Positions 1 through 9,227 are shown, counted from the stretch's first letter. The stretch: 64,000 bases of DNA from Flavihumibacter cheonanensis (GCF_022352215.1 NZ_JAKRWF010000003.1:101854-165853), one strand, 5' to 3'. The notes: a model not told the origin generated them from the sequence alone. Numbers and translations: made by a program.

Positions 1-1
1 C

Positions 2-1441
2 AATCTTTCCACACTGGAATATGGTCCAAGGCAGAAGCCCAAATTTGCCGGACTGGAAGCAGCCAAACCGGTGGAAGACCTCGCAACCCGTCTTAAAATG
101 CTGGTGCAGGCTACTGATAAATCAGGAGAGTTTTATCGTCATTTTCATTATGGACTCTTTTCGTATATAAGTCACCGTATTCCTGAAATTTCTGATGAGC
201 TCTACCGAATTGATGATGCTATGATGGCTGGGTTTGGATGGGAAATCGGAGCATTTGAAAGCTGGGATGTACTTGGGGTAGGCAAGACCGTTAGTAAAAT
301 GATGGAAGCTGGTTATTCGGTAGATCCCTGGGTAGAAGAAATGCTGGCAGCCGGGCATACCAATTTTTACAAAGTGGAAAACGGCAAACGTTTTTATTAT
401 GATATCGCAACAAAAGCCTACCAGCCGATACCGGGTGGAGAAGCCTTTATTGTGATGAAGAATTTTGAAGGACAGACTGTCTGGAAAAATGCTGCCTGCA
501 GAGCTTATCACCTGGGTGATGATGTAATCGGACTGGAATGGTCCACCAAAATGAACAGCATTGGTGGTGAAGTATTGGAAGCCATCCAAAAGTCTATCGG
601 GCTTGCTGAGGAAAAATACAAGGGATTGGTAATCGCCAATGAAGGTGCGAATTTCAGTGCAGGTGCCAATGTGGGCATGATCTTTATGCTGGCCATTGAG
701 CAGGAATACGATGAGTTGGATATGGCCATCCGCCAATTCCAGCAAACCATGATGAGAGCTCGTTACTCTTCAATACCAGTGGTAGTAGCACCACACGGAC
801 TCACATTAGGAGGAGGATGCGAACTGAATTTACATGCAGATAAAATCTGTGCAGCCGCTGAAACCTATATCGGACTGGTTGAATTGGGTGTAGGTTTGAT
901 ACCCGGTGGTGGAGGCAGTAAGGAATTTGCCTTACGTGCAGCAGATGAAATGCATGAAGACGAACCTGAGACCATCACCCTAAAAAATCGCTTTTTATCC
1001 ATTGCAACGGCAAAAGTGGCCACCTCCGCGCAGGAAGGAATGGAGATGGGTATACTTCGGAAAGGAAGAGATGAGATCGTGTTGAACCAGGGCCGCCGAA
1101 TCAGTGAAGCGAAGCGTTCAGTACTTGAACTATACGATAGCGGATATATTACACCGATACCAAGAACCGATATCAAAGTTTTGGGAAGATCTGGTTTAGG
1201 AACATTGTTAACCGGTATCAATGGAATGCTGCGAGCCAATTATGCAACTGAACACGATGCACTCGTGGCACGTAAGCTGGCCTATGTAATGTGCGGAGGT
1301 GATCTCAGTGAACCTACCCTGGTATCTGAACAATATTTACTAGACCTGGAGCGAGAGGCATTTTTGTCGCTCTGCGGAGAAAGAAAAACACTGGAAAGAA
1401 TTCAAGCTGTTTTAAAATCGGGCAAACCGATTCGCAACTAA
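2..1441 (+). CDS. 3-hydroxyacyl-CoA dehydrogenase/enoyl-CoA hydratase, C-terminal part (5' end outside window)
   Basis: The frame is open from base 2, so the start lies upstream; about 479 residues are visible. The middle and end form a crotonase fold: an oxyanion-hole stretch near NEGANFSAGANVGM and a second glycine-rich stretch, HGLTLGGGCELNLHADK. Upstream residues resemble the C-terminal helical part of 3-hydroxyacyl-CoA dehydrogenase. This order, dehydrogenase first and hydratase last, is the one used by Bacteroidota FadJ-like beta-oxidation proteins and is the reverse of E. coli FadB. The protein would hydrate enoyl-CoA and oxidise 3-hydroxyacyl-CoA in the cytoplasm. A strong terminator follows, so this ends a transcription unit. 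The family call is firm; substrate chain length is unknown. Confidence 0.88.
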   Translation, partial: NLSTLEYGPRQKPKFAGLEAAKPVEDLATRLKMLVQATDKSGEFYRHFHYGLFSYISHRIPEISDELYRIDDAMMAGFGWEIGAFESWDVLGVGKTVSKMMEAGYSVDPWVEEMLAAGHTNFYKVENGKRFYYDIATKAYQPIPGGEAFIVMKNFEGQTVWKNAACRAYHLGDDVIGLEWSTKMNSIGGEVLEAIQKSIGLAEEKYKGLVIANEGANFSAGANVGMIFMLAIEQEYDELDMAIRQFQQTMMRARYSSIPVVVAPHGLTLGGGCELNLHADKICAAAETYIGLVELGVGLIPGGGGSKEFALRAADEMHEDEPETITLKNRFLSIATAKVATSAQEGMEMGILRKGRDEIVLNQGRRISEAKRSVLELYDSGYITPIPRTDIKVLGRSGLGTLLTGINGMLRANYATEHDALVARKLAYVMCGGDLSEPTLVSEQYLLDLEREAFLSLCGERKTLERIQAVLKSGKPIRN

Positions 1442-1484
1442 TAAATGATGCTACCAGCAGTCATTTTGTAACACACATAGGAAT

Positions 1485-1509
1485 GCCGGCCTTCGGGCCG
1501 GCTTTTTTT
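1485..1509 (+). terminator. Intrinsic terminator with UUCG tetraloop
   Basis: A perfect 7-bp stem GCCGGCC/GGCCGGC closes a TTCG loop and is followed by seven T. It sits 44 bases after the beta-oxidation gene and before the ABC genes, and separates the two units. Confidence 0.9.
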
Positions 1510-1517
1510 GCCGGTCC

Positions 1518-1525
1518 TACATTTG
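1518..1525 (+). promoter_or_regulatory. Probable -7 element for the ABC transporter operon
   Basis: TACATTTG matches the Bacteroidota -7 consensus TAnnTTTG exactly. It lies between the upstream terminator and the ABC ATPase start. No good -33 TTG is visible at the usual distance because the terminator T-run occupies that area. Confidence 0.4.
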
Positions 1526-1569
1526 TTTTCTGATCCTGCAGTGCTTAGCTTATCTTGTCAAAAAAAGAA

Positions 1570-2463
1570 ATGGATGTATTGGCATTGGATTCCATCCATA
1601 AATCCTACGGTCCCATCCAGGCACTGAAGGGTGTCAGCTTCTCGGTACCAAAGGGTACGGTATTTGGAATTCTTGGTCCGAATGGTAGTGGTAAAACAAC
1701 CCTGCTCAGTATCATACTGGATGTATTGTCTGCAGACAAGGGACAGTATACCTGGTTTGGTCAACCTGGGTCCAAGTACCAGCGCAGACAAATCGGATCC
1801 TTGCTGGAAACACCCAACTTCTATCATTATCTATCAGCTGTAAATAATTTAAAAATTACGCAAAGCATTAGCGGAAGGGGGTCAATGGCTGAAATCGAAG
1901 AGGTATTAAAAACGGTGAATTTATACGAGCGAAGAAACAGCAAGTTCAGCACCTTCAGCCTGGGTATGAAACAGCGTTTGGCGATAGCTGCTGCATTACT
2001 GGGCAACCCGCCCGTACTGGTATTGGATGAACCTACCAATGGACTGGATCCTGTTGGTATTGCTGAGATTCGATCCCTCATCCGGCAACTTAGCGAAAAT
2101 GGCACCACGGTCATACTTGCCAGTCATCTGCTGGATGAAGTGGAAAAAGTATGTACCCATGTAGCCATTTTGAAAACAGGCACATTGATCACACAGGGAA
2201 CGGTGGATGAAGTGCTGGCAGATGAAGATGTGCTGGAATTGGGAGTAGAAGATCAGGCTGCGGCAAAAGCAGCACTGTACGGATTGGAAGGAATTGCAGC
2301 GGTTGAAGAAGCAGGAAATTTATTGCTGGTGAAAGGCCCCAAAGGTAGCCTGGACCCTGCAGCGATTAATGAATATTGTCATACTGCAGGAATTCGCATC
2401 AATCATTTGGCAATGCGTAAAAAACGATTGGAAGCCCGCTTCTTTGAATTAACCAGTAACTAA
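1570..2463 (+). CDS. ABC transporter ATP-binding protein
   Basis: This is a 297-residue ATPase of an ABC-2 type exporter. Walker A (GPNGSGKTT) lies near residue 38, the signature is FSLGMKQR, Walker B is VLVLDEPTNGLDP, and an H-loop histidine sits in ILASHLLDE. The C-terminal 80 residues are the variable extension common in this group. I prefer the ATG at 1570; a TTG at 1555 would add five residues rich in lysine. The permease starts six bases after the stop, so the two are co-translated. The family is that of drug, lipid or gliding-type exporters (compare GldA), but the cargo cannot be read from sequence. Confidence 0.93.
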   Translation: MDVLALDSIHKSYGPIQALKGVSFSVPKGTVFGILGPNGSGKTTLLSIILDVLSADKGQYTWFGQPGSKYQRRQIGSLLETPNFYHYLSAVNNLKITQSISGRGSMAEIEEVLKTVNLYERRNSKFSTFSLGMKQRLAIAAALLGNPPVLVLDEPTNGLDPVGIAEIRSLIRQLSENGTTVILASHLLDEVEKVCTHVAILKTGTLITQGTVDEVLADEDVLELGVEDQAAAKAALYGLEGIAAVEEAGNLLLVKGPKGSLDPAAINEYCHTAGIRINHLAMRKKRLEARFFELTSN

Positions 2464-2469
2464 CAAATT

Positions 2470-3288
2470 ATGTATTCGCTATTCCGGACAGAGTGGTTAA
2501 AACTGAACAGATATCCAGCTTTCTGGCTGTTGCTGGGAATCTGTATGATTACCTATCCAGGTATTAACCTGATCGTATTAAATGTATATCACGAAGTAAC
2601 GCAGAAGGAATCCACAACAGGACAGATAGTAACCATGCTGCTTGGGAACCCATTCTCTTTTCCGGAAGTATGGAAAACAAGTGCCTATCTTTCTTCCATT
2701 TTTGTATTTATTCCCGCGGTATTGGTGATAATGCTGATCACTAATGAATACAATTATAAAACATCCCGGCAGAATATTATTGATGGCTGGAGCCGAAAAG
2801 ATTTCATGGTGGCTAAAGCTATTGATGTATTACTCATTACCCTCATTGTAACCATTATGTATGCAGTGGTCGCATTTTTCATGGGCATGCAGAATACTAC
2901 CGGAGAGGAATATGCGATTTTTGACCAAATCTATTATATCGCTTTATTTTCCCTTCATACCTTTTCCCAATTATCCATCGCTTTTTTGGTAGGTCTGCTC
3001 GTAAGGAAAGCTTTTCTGGCCATGGCGATCTTTCTGTTTTATGCCCTTATTGCAGAACCGATTGCGGTGAACCTGTTGAAGTATAAATTCAAATTGGAAA
3101 TCGGACGTTATTTTCCACTGGAGATTGCAGATCGTATGTTGCCGCAACCTGCCTTTATGAGCAGGTTGGATGAAGCCAAATACCAGGCCGCACTGGACGC
3201 AGTATCAACACATGTCTGGTTAACCCTTGCACTGGTGGTACTGACCTGGTTCATTAATTATCGCCTGTACCTGAAGCGGGATTTATAA
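2470..3288 (+). CDS. ABC-2 type transporter permease
   Basis: A 272-residue integral membrane protein with about six hydrophobic segments. The first follows a short basic/aromatic N-terminus (LFRTEWLKLNRYPAFWLLLG), which is typical of ABC-2 permeases. A central TNEYNYKTSRQNIIDGWSR stretch resembles the conserved cytoplasmic loop of the family. It directly follows the ATPase and supplies the membrane channel. It would form a dimer with two ATPase copies in the inner membrane. Substrate unknown. Confidence 0.88.
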   Translation: MYSLFRTEWLKLNRYPAFWLLLGICMITYPGINLIVLNVYHEVTQKESTTGQIVTMLLGNPFSFPEVWKTSAYLSSIFVFIPAVLVIMLITNEYNYKTSRQNIIDGWSRKDFMVAKAIDVLLITLIVTIMYAVVAFFMGMQNTTGEEYAIFDQIYYIALFSLHTFSQLSIAFLVGLLVRKAFLAMAIFLFYALIAEPIAVNLLKYKFKLEIGRYFPLEIADRMLPQPAFMSRLDEAKYQAALDAVSTHVWLTLALVVLTWFINYRLYLKRDL

Positions 3289-3300
3289 ATCACCGCAGGC

Positions 3301-3330
3301 TTGCATCTTTGGATTCTCCATATTATTTTG
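3301..3330 (+). promoter_or_regulatory. Possible promoter for the RDD gene
   Basis: TTG (3301-3303), 20 bases, then TATTTTG (3324-3330 region), which departs from TAnnTTTG by one missing base. The start codon follows at 3348. The spacing fits the Bacteroidota pattern; the -7 match is imperfect. Confidence 0.35.
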
Positions 3331-3347
3331 TACAATCAAAATAACTT

Positions 3348-3812
3348 ATGGAAAATGCACCCTCTACTGCTGACATACTCGAAGATTTCAATGAAATTTC
3401 CAATTTTGAAGCAGCTTCAAGAGGCCAGCGGTTTGCCAACCTGCTTTTAGATTATGTGGGATTTTATGCTGCGGTTTTTGTATCTGGTTTTTTGATTGCT
3501 GTTATTTTTGAAATCACCGGCGAATCATTTTTATGGCAGGAGGAAGATATAAATCCACTTATAGACAGAATCTTTACCATGCTGGTTTATGTAGTTTATT
3601 ATACCTTGTTTGAATACTTTTCAAGGGGCCGTTCTTTAGGTAAACTGATAACCCGAACCAGGGTAGTACACGTAGATGGAGCTGAATTGACCTTTAAGCA
3701 TTACCTCTTGCGGAGTTTAACCCGACTGGTGCCCTTTGATGCGATTGCTGGTCTTAACGGTTATCCATTTCATGACAGATGGACCAAAACCAAAGTTGTG
3801 CAATTGAGGTAA
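3348..3812 (+). CDS. RDD family membrane protein
   Basis: A 154-residue protein with an N-terminal polar tail and an RDD domain: ASRGQRFANLLLDYVGFY, a membrane helix, a second helix pair around LVYVVYYTLFEYF, and the conserved GRSLGKLITRTRVV segment. RDD proteins are small inner-membrane proteins, some proposed to transport ions or compatible solutes; most are uncharacterised. It is a single gene with its own likely promoter. It ends nine bases before the convergent epimerase, with no clear terminator between. Confidence 0.85.
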   Translation: MENAPSTADILEDFNEISNFEAASRGQRFANLLLDYVGFYAAVFVSGFLIAVIFEITGESFLWQEEDINPLIDRIFTMLVYVVYYTLFEYFSRGRSLGKLITRTRVVHVDGAELTFKHYLLRSLTRLVPFDAIAGLNGYPFHDRWTKTKVVQLR

Positions 3813-3820
3813 TCAATTAT

Positions 3821-4747
3821 TTATTTCAGTAGTTGTTGTAATGCAGCTTCAATTGTAGGGAAGGCAAACTGAAAGCCTGCTTTCCGGATTTTGTCAGCAC
3901 TAACTGTGGTGCTCTTCAGGACTTCCACACTCATTTCACCCAAACCGATTTTCAGGAAAATACCTGGAACATGTATGGGAATAAATGCTTTTCCACGCAT
4001 TTTTTTCGCAAGCTCCAGCACCAGTTCCTTATTGGATATGGGATGTGGTGCTACTGCATTATAGGCACCCTGCCACTGCTCATTTTCCATTGCTTCCAGG
4101 TACATCCGAACCATATCCTGGATATGGAGCCAGCTGATCATCTGTTTGCCATTACTTAAAATGGCGGCAATTCCAAACTTAACGGGTTTCATGAATTCGG
4201 CAAGTGCCCCGCCCTGGGTTGCCAGGACAATACCGGTACGAAGAAATACAACACGTTTACCCATGGCCGTTAGTGGGGCCAGCGATTGTTCCCAGGCTTC
4301 ACAAGTGGGCCCCAAAAAATCATCGTGAGCAGGAGCTGTTTCCTCAAATGGTTTTGGATTGGGGACCTGGGGGTCGGGTCCATACCATCCGATTGCCGAG
4401 GCTGATACTACAACTGAAATCTCATTTGAAATGGTAGAGAGTGCTTTGCATAACAATTCGCCTCCCTGCACCCTGCTATCACGGATTTCTTTTTTCCGTT
4501 TTTCAGACCAACGTTTGTCAGCCACACCAGCACCCGCCAGATGTAAAATTGCATGGCCACTTTGAATAGCAGCTTCATCGATGGTACCCTTTGCAGGGTC
4601 CCACGCTGCGTAACTGCAATTACCAGTTGCTTTGTATTGTGCAGGATTACGGGTAAAAATAATTACCCTATGTCCTGCCTCCAATAAAGCTGCTGTAAGG
4701 GCCCTGCCAATCATGCCAGTACCCCCTGTTATAAGTATTGTTTTCAT
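3821..4747 (-). CDS. TIGR01777-family NAD(P)-dependent epimerase (YfcH/SulA-like)
   Basis: A 308-residue short-chain dehydrogenase/epimerase-like protein. The N-terminus holds the nucleotide-binding GGTGMIGRALTAALLEAGH. The central SASAIGWYGP and C-terminal DUF1731-like segment (KIRKAGFQF) are hallmarks of the TIGR01777 group that includes E. coli YfcH. The catalytic role and substrate are not established for the family. The start at 4747 gives the expected N-terminus with the Rossmann motif at residue 7. Just upstream lie a 15-bp tandem purine-rich repeat and the ftsZ terminator, so it probably has its own promoter, though no clear -7 box is visible. Confidence 0.88.
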   Translation of the reverse strand: MKTILITGGTGMIGRALTAALLEAGHRVIIFTRNPAQYKATGNCSYAAWDPAKGTIDEAAIQSGHAILHLAGAGVADKRWSEKRKKEIRDSRVQGGELLCKALSTISNEISVVVSASAIGWYGPDPQVPNPKPFEETAPAHDDFLGPTCEAWEQSLAPLTAMGKRVVFLRTGIVLATQGGALAEFMKPVKFGIAAILSNGKQMISWLHIQDMVRMYLEAMENEQWQGAYNAVAPHPISNKELVLELAKKMRGKAFIPIHVPGIFLKIGLGEMSVEVLKSTTVSADKIRKAGFQFAFPTIEAALQQLLK

Positions 4748-4763
4748 TTCACTATTGTTTCTA

Positions 4764-4806
4764 CTTCCATTCCTCCATCTTCCATTCCTCCATCTTCCAT
4801 TCCTCC
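4764..4806 (-). repeat. Purine-rich 15-bp tandem repeat (about 2.9 copies)
   Basis: On the plus strand the unit CTTCCATTCCTCCAT occurs at 4764, 4779 and 4794 (last copy partial); on the minus strand it reads as GGA/AGATGG-rich. The 22 bases from 4764 match 15865-15886 upstream of mraY at 21 positions, so it belongs to a dispersed family. Confidence 0.85.
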
Positions 4807-4809
4807 TAG

Positions 4810-4838
4810 AAAAAGGCCCCTCGCAAAAACGAAGGGCC
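4810..4838 (-). terminator. Terminator of the dcw/ftsZ operon
   Basis: Nine-bp stem with one mismatch (4815-4823 with 4830-4838) and a six-base loop. The five A on the left become a U-run on the minus strand. It stands 64 bases beyond the ftsZ stop and closes the 16-kb division cluster. Confidence 0.75.
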
Positions 4839-4901
4839 GACTATCCTTTTCGGATAAACAACTAAAAACAAAAATCGTTGGCAAAAGCCGGAAGAATCGG
4901 A

Positions 4902-6857
4902 TTAATCCGGCTTTTTACCATCCAGAAAAGTATTGATCGTACTGATCTGGGTATTATTATGCTCATCTGTTTTTACCGTGTAATTGCTGTAAAAATTTTC
5001 AGCCGGTGAAACAGTGTTATAGAGTTCAAGGTTGCGGCGGATATAAGCCGGCACAGTGTCAAACTCATTGTTCGGGTCCGCGGCATTGATGTTGAAAGAC
5101 AGATTACGTAATTTCTGAATTCTTTCTGCTGCTTTCCTTTTTTGTTCCTCCACTTCGTCCAGCAAAGCCGGCTCCTCAGCAAAGGGGGTAAAAGAAGATT
5201 GAGTTGATGGTGCCAACGGCTGCTCCGCCGCAGGGGTTTCATCTTTTATCACCAGTTGCATATCGAAAGAAGTTGCGTCATCTTTCTGTGGCGTTGCCGG
5301 CAACTGCTGACGGATGGGTTCGTTCACAGGAGAACTGTCTTCCTGGCGAGAACTGGGTTCAGGCCCTTGTACCGGTTCGGCATAAATATTGGATGGCTTG
5401 GCCAAGTATCCCCCTGATGCTGCAGACACCGGAGAATTATTTTCAGAAAGATCGAATTGAACTTTAGCTTCGGGTATGGATGAGTGTGAGCCGGACGAAA
5501 CTAAGGTTTGATTATCTCTTTCATCGTTTGAATTATCCACAGTAATTGTACGATCCTCATCCTCCGTAAAAGAAATAACCGGACTCGTAGTTTCACGAAC
5601 AGAAGGTTCTTCCATCAGCCTTGGCTGTAATTTATCCTCTACCTGTGGCACAGGCGTTGATGCTGATGCTGACGCTGGTGCTGGTGTTTCTGCCGGACGC
5701 AATACAGAAATTGCAGGCTTCACGGCTGGTGTTGCAGCGACAGGTGCAGTTTGTACTGTAGCACTGGGAACCGGATTATAGTAGGCTTTATCTTCTGTTC
5801 CAAATGGCAGCACCGACTGATCCAGAGTCATCACAATTTTCTCATCTTTCTTTACTTCAGGCTGTTTCGCTGCACGTTTGTTGAAAGGATCCTTGTATTC
5901 AAATCCGGTTGCGATCAACGTAATTCCAATCTCATTTCCGAGGGAGGCATCATATCCCAACCCGAGAATAACATCAGTATCCTCACCGGCCTGGCTCAGC
6001 AAATGATTCTGAATAATATCCACTTCATCCATCGTGAACTCATGCTCCCCTTCAGCAGAATTGATATTAATCAGGATCCAGCGCGCACCGCGGATATCGT
6101 TATCATTCAGCAACGGTGAATTCAATGCCTCTTCAATTGCACGTTGTGCCCGATTTTCACCGGATGCAGTTGCATTCCCCAGGATGGCAACACCACCATT
6201 GCGCATAACTGTACACACATCCGCAAAATCGACATTGATCTGACCTGTGCTGCTGATCACATCTGTGATACATTTTGCAGCCGTAGCCAACACATTATCC
6301 GCTTTGGCGAATGCCTCTTTCATTTTTAGGTTACCGTACTGGTGCCTTAATTTATCATTGCTGATCACCAGCAGGGTGTCTACATGATCTTTCAGTTGTT
6401 GTATGCCTTCTTCCGCTTGCAACTGACGCTTTCTTCCTTCATAGGAAAACGGCGTAGTTACAATGCCAACAGTCAGCACACCGAGATCCTTACAGATTTT
6501 GGCAATGATCGGCGCTCCCCCGGTTCCTGTTCCACCACCCATACCGGCAGTGATGAAAGCCATTTTGGTATTTACTTCAAGGATGCGTTTGATCTCTTCC
6601 AGGCTTTCTTCAGTTGCCTGTTTACCAATCATTGGATTCGCACCGGCTCCAAGTCCCTGTGTCAGGTGCGGACCGAGTTGTATTTTATTAGGCACTTCGC
6701 TTTGTGCAATAGCCTGAGCGTCTGTATTACAAATGATGAAATTCACCCCGTCAATACTTTGACTGAACATGTGATTCACAGCATTGCTGCCTCCACCTCC
6801 TACACCAATCACCTTGATGATGGATGATTTTTCCTTCGGTAAATCAAAGTGTATCAT
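4902..6857 (-). CDS. ftsZ: Cell division protein FtsZ
   Basis: A tubulin-like GTPase that forms the Z-ring at midcell. The GTP-binding glycine motifs are clear: GVGGGGSNAVNHM near 18-30 and the tubulin signature GMGGGTGTGG at 105-114. The GTPase and C-terminal tubulin domains end near residue 330. An acidic, Pro/Ser/Thr-rich linker of about 270 residues follows, then a conserved C-terminal peptide VPAYIRR at 602-608, and a further 43-residue tail. At 651 residues it is much longer than E. coli FtsZ (383) but in line with long Bacteroidota versions. It is last in the dcw cluster, 41 bases after ftsA. The VPAYIRR peptide is expected to bind FtsA. Confidence 0.98.
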   Translation of the reverse strand: MIHFDLPKEKSSIIKVIGVGGGGSNAVNHMFSQSIDGVNFIICNTDAQAIAQSEVPNKIQLGPHLTQGLGAGANPMIGKQATEESLEEIKRILEVNTKMAFITAGMGGGTGTGGAPIIAKICKDLGVLTVGIVTTPFSYEGRKRQLQAEEGIQQLKDHVDTLLVISNDKLRHQYGNLKMKEAFAKADNVLATAAKCITDVISSTGQINVDFADVCTVMRNGGVAILGNATASGENRAQRAIEEALNSPLLNDNDIRGARWILININSAEGEHEFTMDEVDIIQNHLLSQAGEDTDVILGLGYDASLGNEIGITLIATGFEYKDPFNKRAAKQPEVKKDEKIVMTLDQSVLPFGTEDKAYYNPVPSATVQTAPVAATPAVKPAISVLRPAETPAPASASASTPVPQVEDKLQPRLMEEPSVRETTSPVISFTEDEDRTITVDNSNDERDNQTLVSSGSHSSIPEAKVQFDLSENNSPVSAASGGYLAKPSNIYAEPVQGPEPSSRQEDSSPVNEPIRQQLPATPQKDDATSFDMQLVIKDETPAAEQPLAPSTQSSFTPFAEEPALLDEVEEQKRKAAERIQKLRNLSFNINAADPNNEFDTVPAYIRRNLELYNTVSPAENFYSNYTVKTDEHNNTQISTINTFLDGKKPD

Positions 6858-6898
6858 ATCACGTTTTGTTTTAGAATAGTTGGGTTAGTATGTGATCC

Positions 6899-8293
6899 TT
6901 AAAAATTCTTATCCTCTTCTTCCTTGAACAGGTCGATCAGGTTGTCTTTGAATTTGCTCCAGAAGCCATTGATGCCCGCTAGCTTCCGTGTTCTGGCTGT
7001 CACTTCAACAGGTTCCTCTTTAGCATCTGCAGCTACTGCATCCTGAACGGGCGCTTCCTGGATTTCCTTTTTGAGCTCTTTTGGAATTTCCACCATTTTA
7101 AACTGCTTGGTGAAGAGTTTACGGTTACGCTCGTAATCATCATATCCTTTCAGGATCAGACCGATACAGGTAGCATACATCGGCTTGGTCAACTCATCGG
7201 TATGGTTCGAAGCAAGATGCTCATTCGGATAACCTATCCGTGCATTTAAACCTGTTACATATTCGGTCAGTTGGATCAGGTGTTTAAGCTGAGAACCACC
7301 TCCCGTTAAAACGATACCGCCATTGAGCATCCGGCTGTCCATGCCAACCTGCTTCAAATGATAGGTTACAAAATCCAGGATCTCACTCATTCTTGCCTGG
7401 ATGATATTGGCCAGGTTCTTCACACTGATTTCCTTGGGAGGCAAACCGCGCATACCCGGAATCGTTATGAAGGCATTCGCTTTTGCTTCATTGGACAAAG
7501 CCGACCCAAACTGTACTTTCATTTGCTCCGCCTGGGTTTTCAATACACCCAGACCGGTTTTAATATCATTGGTAATATTCTCTCCGCCAAAAGGGATAAC
7601 AGCCGTATGCTTTAAGATTCCTTCATAAAATACAGCGAGGTCCGTGGTACCACCTCCAATATCCACGATGGCCACACCGGCTTCAATATCTTCCTGCCCC
7701 ATTACCGCAGCAGCGGAAGCCAGGGGCTGGAGTACCAGGTCCTTGGTTTGTAGTCCACTTTTTTCAACAGCACGGTTGATGTTACGGATGGCATTTTTAT
7801 CACCGGTGATGATATGAAAATTAGCACCGACTTTCACACCGCCATACCCGATGGGGTTGGGAATGTTCTGAAAATTATCCACCGTAAACTCCTGCGGAAT
7901 CACATCAATGATCTGATCACCCGCGGGGATATAGGTTTTATACTGATCTGCAATCAGCTGATCAATTTCGCGCTGAGAAATTTCTTCTTCATTCGACTGA
8001 CGTACAATATCTCCTCTGGTCTGTAAACTCTTGATATGGTGACCAGCAATTCCTACATATACCTCCTTGATCTGTAAATCAGGATTAGAGGCCATGCAAT
8101 TTTCAAGGGCAACTGCTATTGCCTTAATGGTTTCGTCAATATTCAGTACCTGTCCATGTTTGACTCCGTTGCTATTCGCACGACCGAATCCCAAAATCTC
8201 CAGTTTGCCAAACTCATTTTTGCGACCCGCAATGGCAGCAATCTTGGTTGTACCAATATCGAGCCCTACAATAATGGGTTGTTCGTTGTTCAT
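6899..8293 (-). CDS. ftsA: Cell division protein FtsA
   Basis: Actin-like ATPase that anchors FtsZ to the membrane. The phosphate-1 motif GLDIGTTKIAAIAG lies at residues 10-23, the phosphate-2 motif is VDIGGGTTDLAVF, and the adenosine motif is GGIVLTGGGSQL. The C-terminus carries a variable linker and then NGFWSKFKDNLIDLFKEEE, which looks like the amphipathic membrane-targeting helix. Its 464 residues are slightly longer than E. coli FtsA. The start is one base beyond the ftsQ stop, so the genes are translationally coupled. Confidence 0.97.
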   Translation of the reverse strand: MNNEQPIIVGLDIGTTKIAAIAGRKNEFGKLEILGFGRANSNGVKHGQVLNIDETIKAIAVALENCMASNPDLQIKEVYVGIAGHHIKSLQTRGDIVRQSNEEEISQREIDQLIADQYKTYIPAGDQIIDVIPQEFTVDNFQNIPNPIGYGGVKVGANFHIITGDKNAIRNINRAVEKSGLQTKDLVLQPLASAAAVMGQEDIEAGVAIVDIGGGTTDLAVFYEGILKHTAVIPFGGENITNDIKTGLGVLKTQAEQMKVQFGSALSNEAKANAFITIPGMRGLPPKEISVKNLANIIQARMSEILDFVTYHLKQVGMDSRMLNGGIVLTGGGSQLKHLIQLTEYVTGLNARIGYPNEHLASNHTDELTKPMYATCIGLILKGYDDYERNRKLFTKQFKMVEIPKELKKEIQEAPVQDAVAADAKEEPVEVTARTRKLAGINGFWSKFKDNLIDLFKEEEDKNF

Positions 8294-8294
8294 T

Positions 8295-9227
8295 CTATCT
8301 TGTTTTTAGTTGTTTTAAAGCAGTTGTCACAGGGGCTGGACCGGATAAAAGACGGGATTCGGAGGATACTGGATTACTAACCTGTAAAGGTGCTATTGTG
8401 AGCTTGTACGGAACTATATTTTTATCCACGGGTGTGGATATTCCTGCTGCTCTCGTTGCCACTACCTGCCCTGCAAAACCAAGATCAATCGTAGCATAAT
8501 AATTCATGCCTGTTTTGATCAGCACTTTTTCGTAAAACAATTTGAGTCGTGAGAATTTTTTTGCCGCTTCACTCCCATTTCCAAACAGGATCCGATGATT
8601 TCCCACCAGGGGGATCAGTTCAATTTGTTTTTCCGGAGTATACACCACCTGTTCGATTTGTGCATCCCAGAAAGGATCCTTATTCAATACTTCCACAATG
8701 CCCAATACCCTTGCAATCAGGGAACTGTCGCCCGATCTTCTTTTCAACAATTTCTCTGGTAATCCTGTCACTACCGGCAATTTTACCGGCGCTTTTCCAT
8801 ATACAATGGGCAGATACACTCCTGCCGTATCCATGTACCAGGAGGCTCCGTTGGCGGTAAATACCCGAACAACCGGTGTCCGCTCCATCACCATTATCTC
8901 CAGTTCCCTATCCGCATTAAAGTAGAGCTCTGCATCCCTTACCCAAACATTCTTACGAATGCGGTTCTCCAAACCACGGAGATCTATTGACTGCATCGGT
9001 TTACTGGCAAAGGATTTAGTTGTTTTGGCTCCAATTATGGAAAGTATATCTCCACGATCCACAAAACTGGTTTCACCCGATCCTTTAATAGTTATATTAA
9101 TTACTGAACAATTGGCACCGTTGGTCCGGTTGATTGCCGCAATCAATACTACAAGCAGGGTTGCGCCAACCAGCATCCAGCTGAGGGCCACCAATACTTT
9201 TCGTATACTGATTTTTTTACCCGGCAT
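8295..9227 (-). CDS. ftsQ: Cell division protein FtsQ/DivIB-like
   Basis: Bitopic membrane protein of 310 residues. A short basic cytoplasmic tail (MPGKKISIRK) and one membrane helix (about 11-32) precede a periplasmic part with a POTRA-like region (GDILSIIGAKTTKSF) and a beta domain containing DTAGVYLPI. It would link FtsB/FtsL and the septal synthase. Sequence is weakly conserved, so the call leans on topology and position between murC and ftsA. I chose ATG 9227, which overlaps murC by 11 bases; a TTG at 9236 would add three residues. Confidence 0.88.
   Translation of the reverse strand: MPGKKISIRKVLVALSWMLVGATLLVVLIAAINRTNGANCSVINITIKGSGETSFVDRGDILSIIGAKTTKSFASKPMQSIDLRGLENRIRKNVWVRDAELYFNADRELEIMVMERTPVVRVFTANGASWYMDTAGVYLPIVYGKAPVKLPVVTGLPEKLLKRRSGDSSLIARVLGIVEVLNKDPFWDAQIEQVVYTPEKQIELIPLVGNHRILFGNGSEAAKKFSRLKLFYEKVLIKTGMNYYATIDLGFAGQVVATRAAGISTPVDKNIVPYKLTIAPLQVSNPVSSESRLLSGPAPVTTALKQLKTR

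Noticed and set aside
122..745. Long minus-strand frame opposite the beta-oxidation gene, and many similar frames in both directions
   Set aside because: These are shadows of real genes: no family features, no promoter, and full overlap with well-supported proteins.
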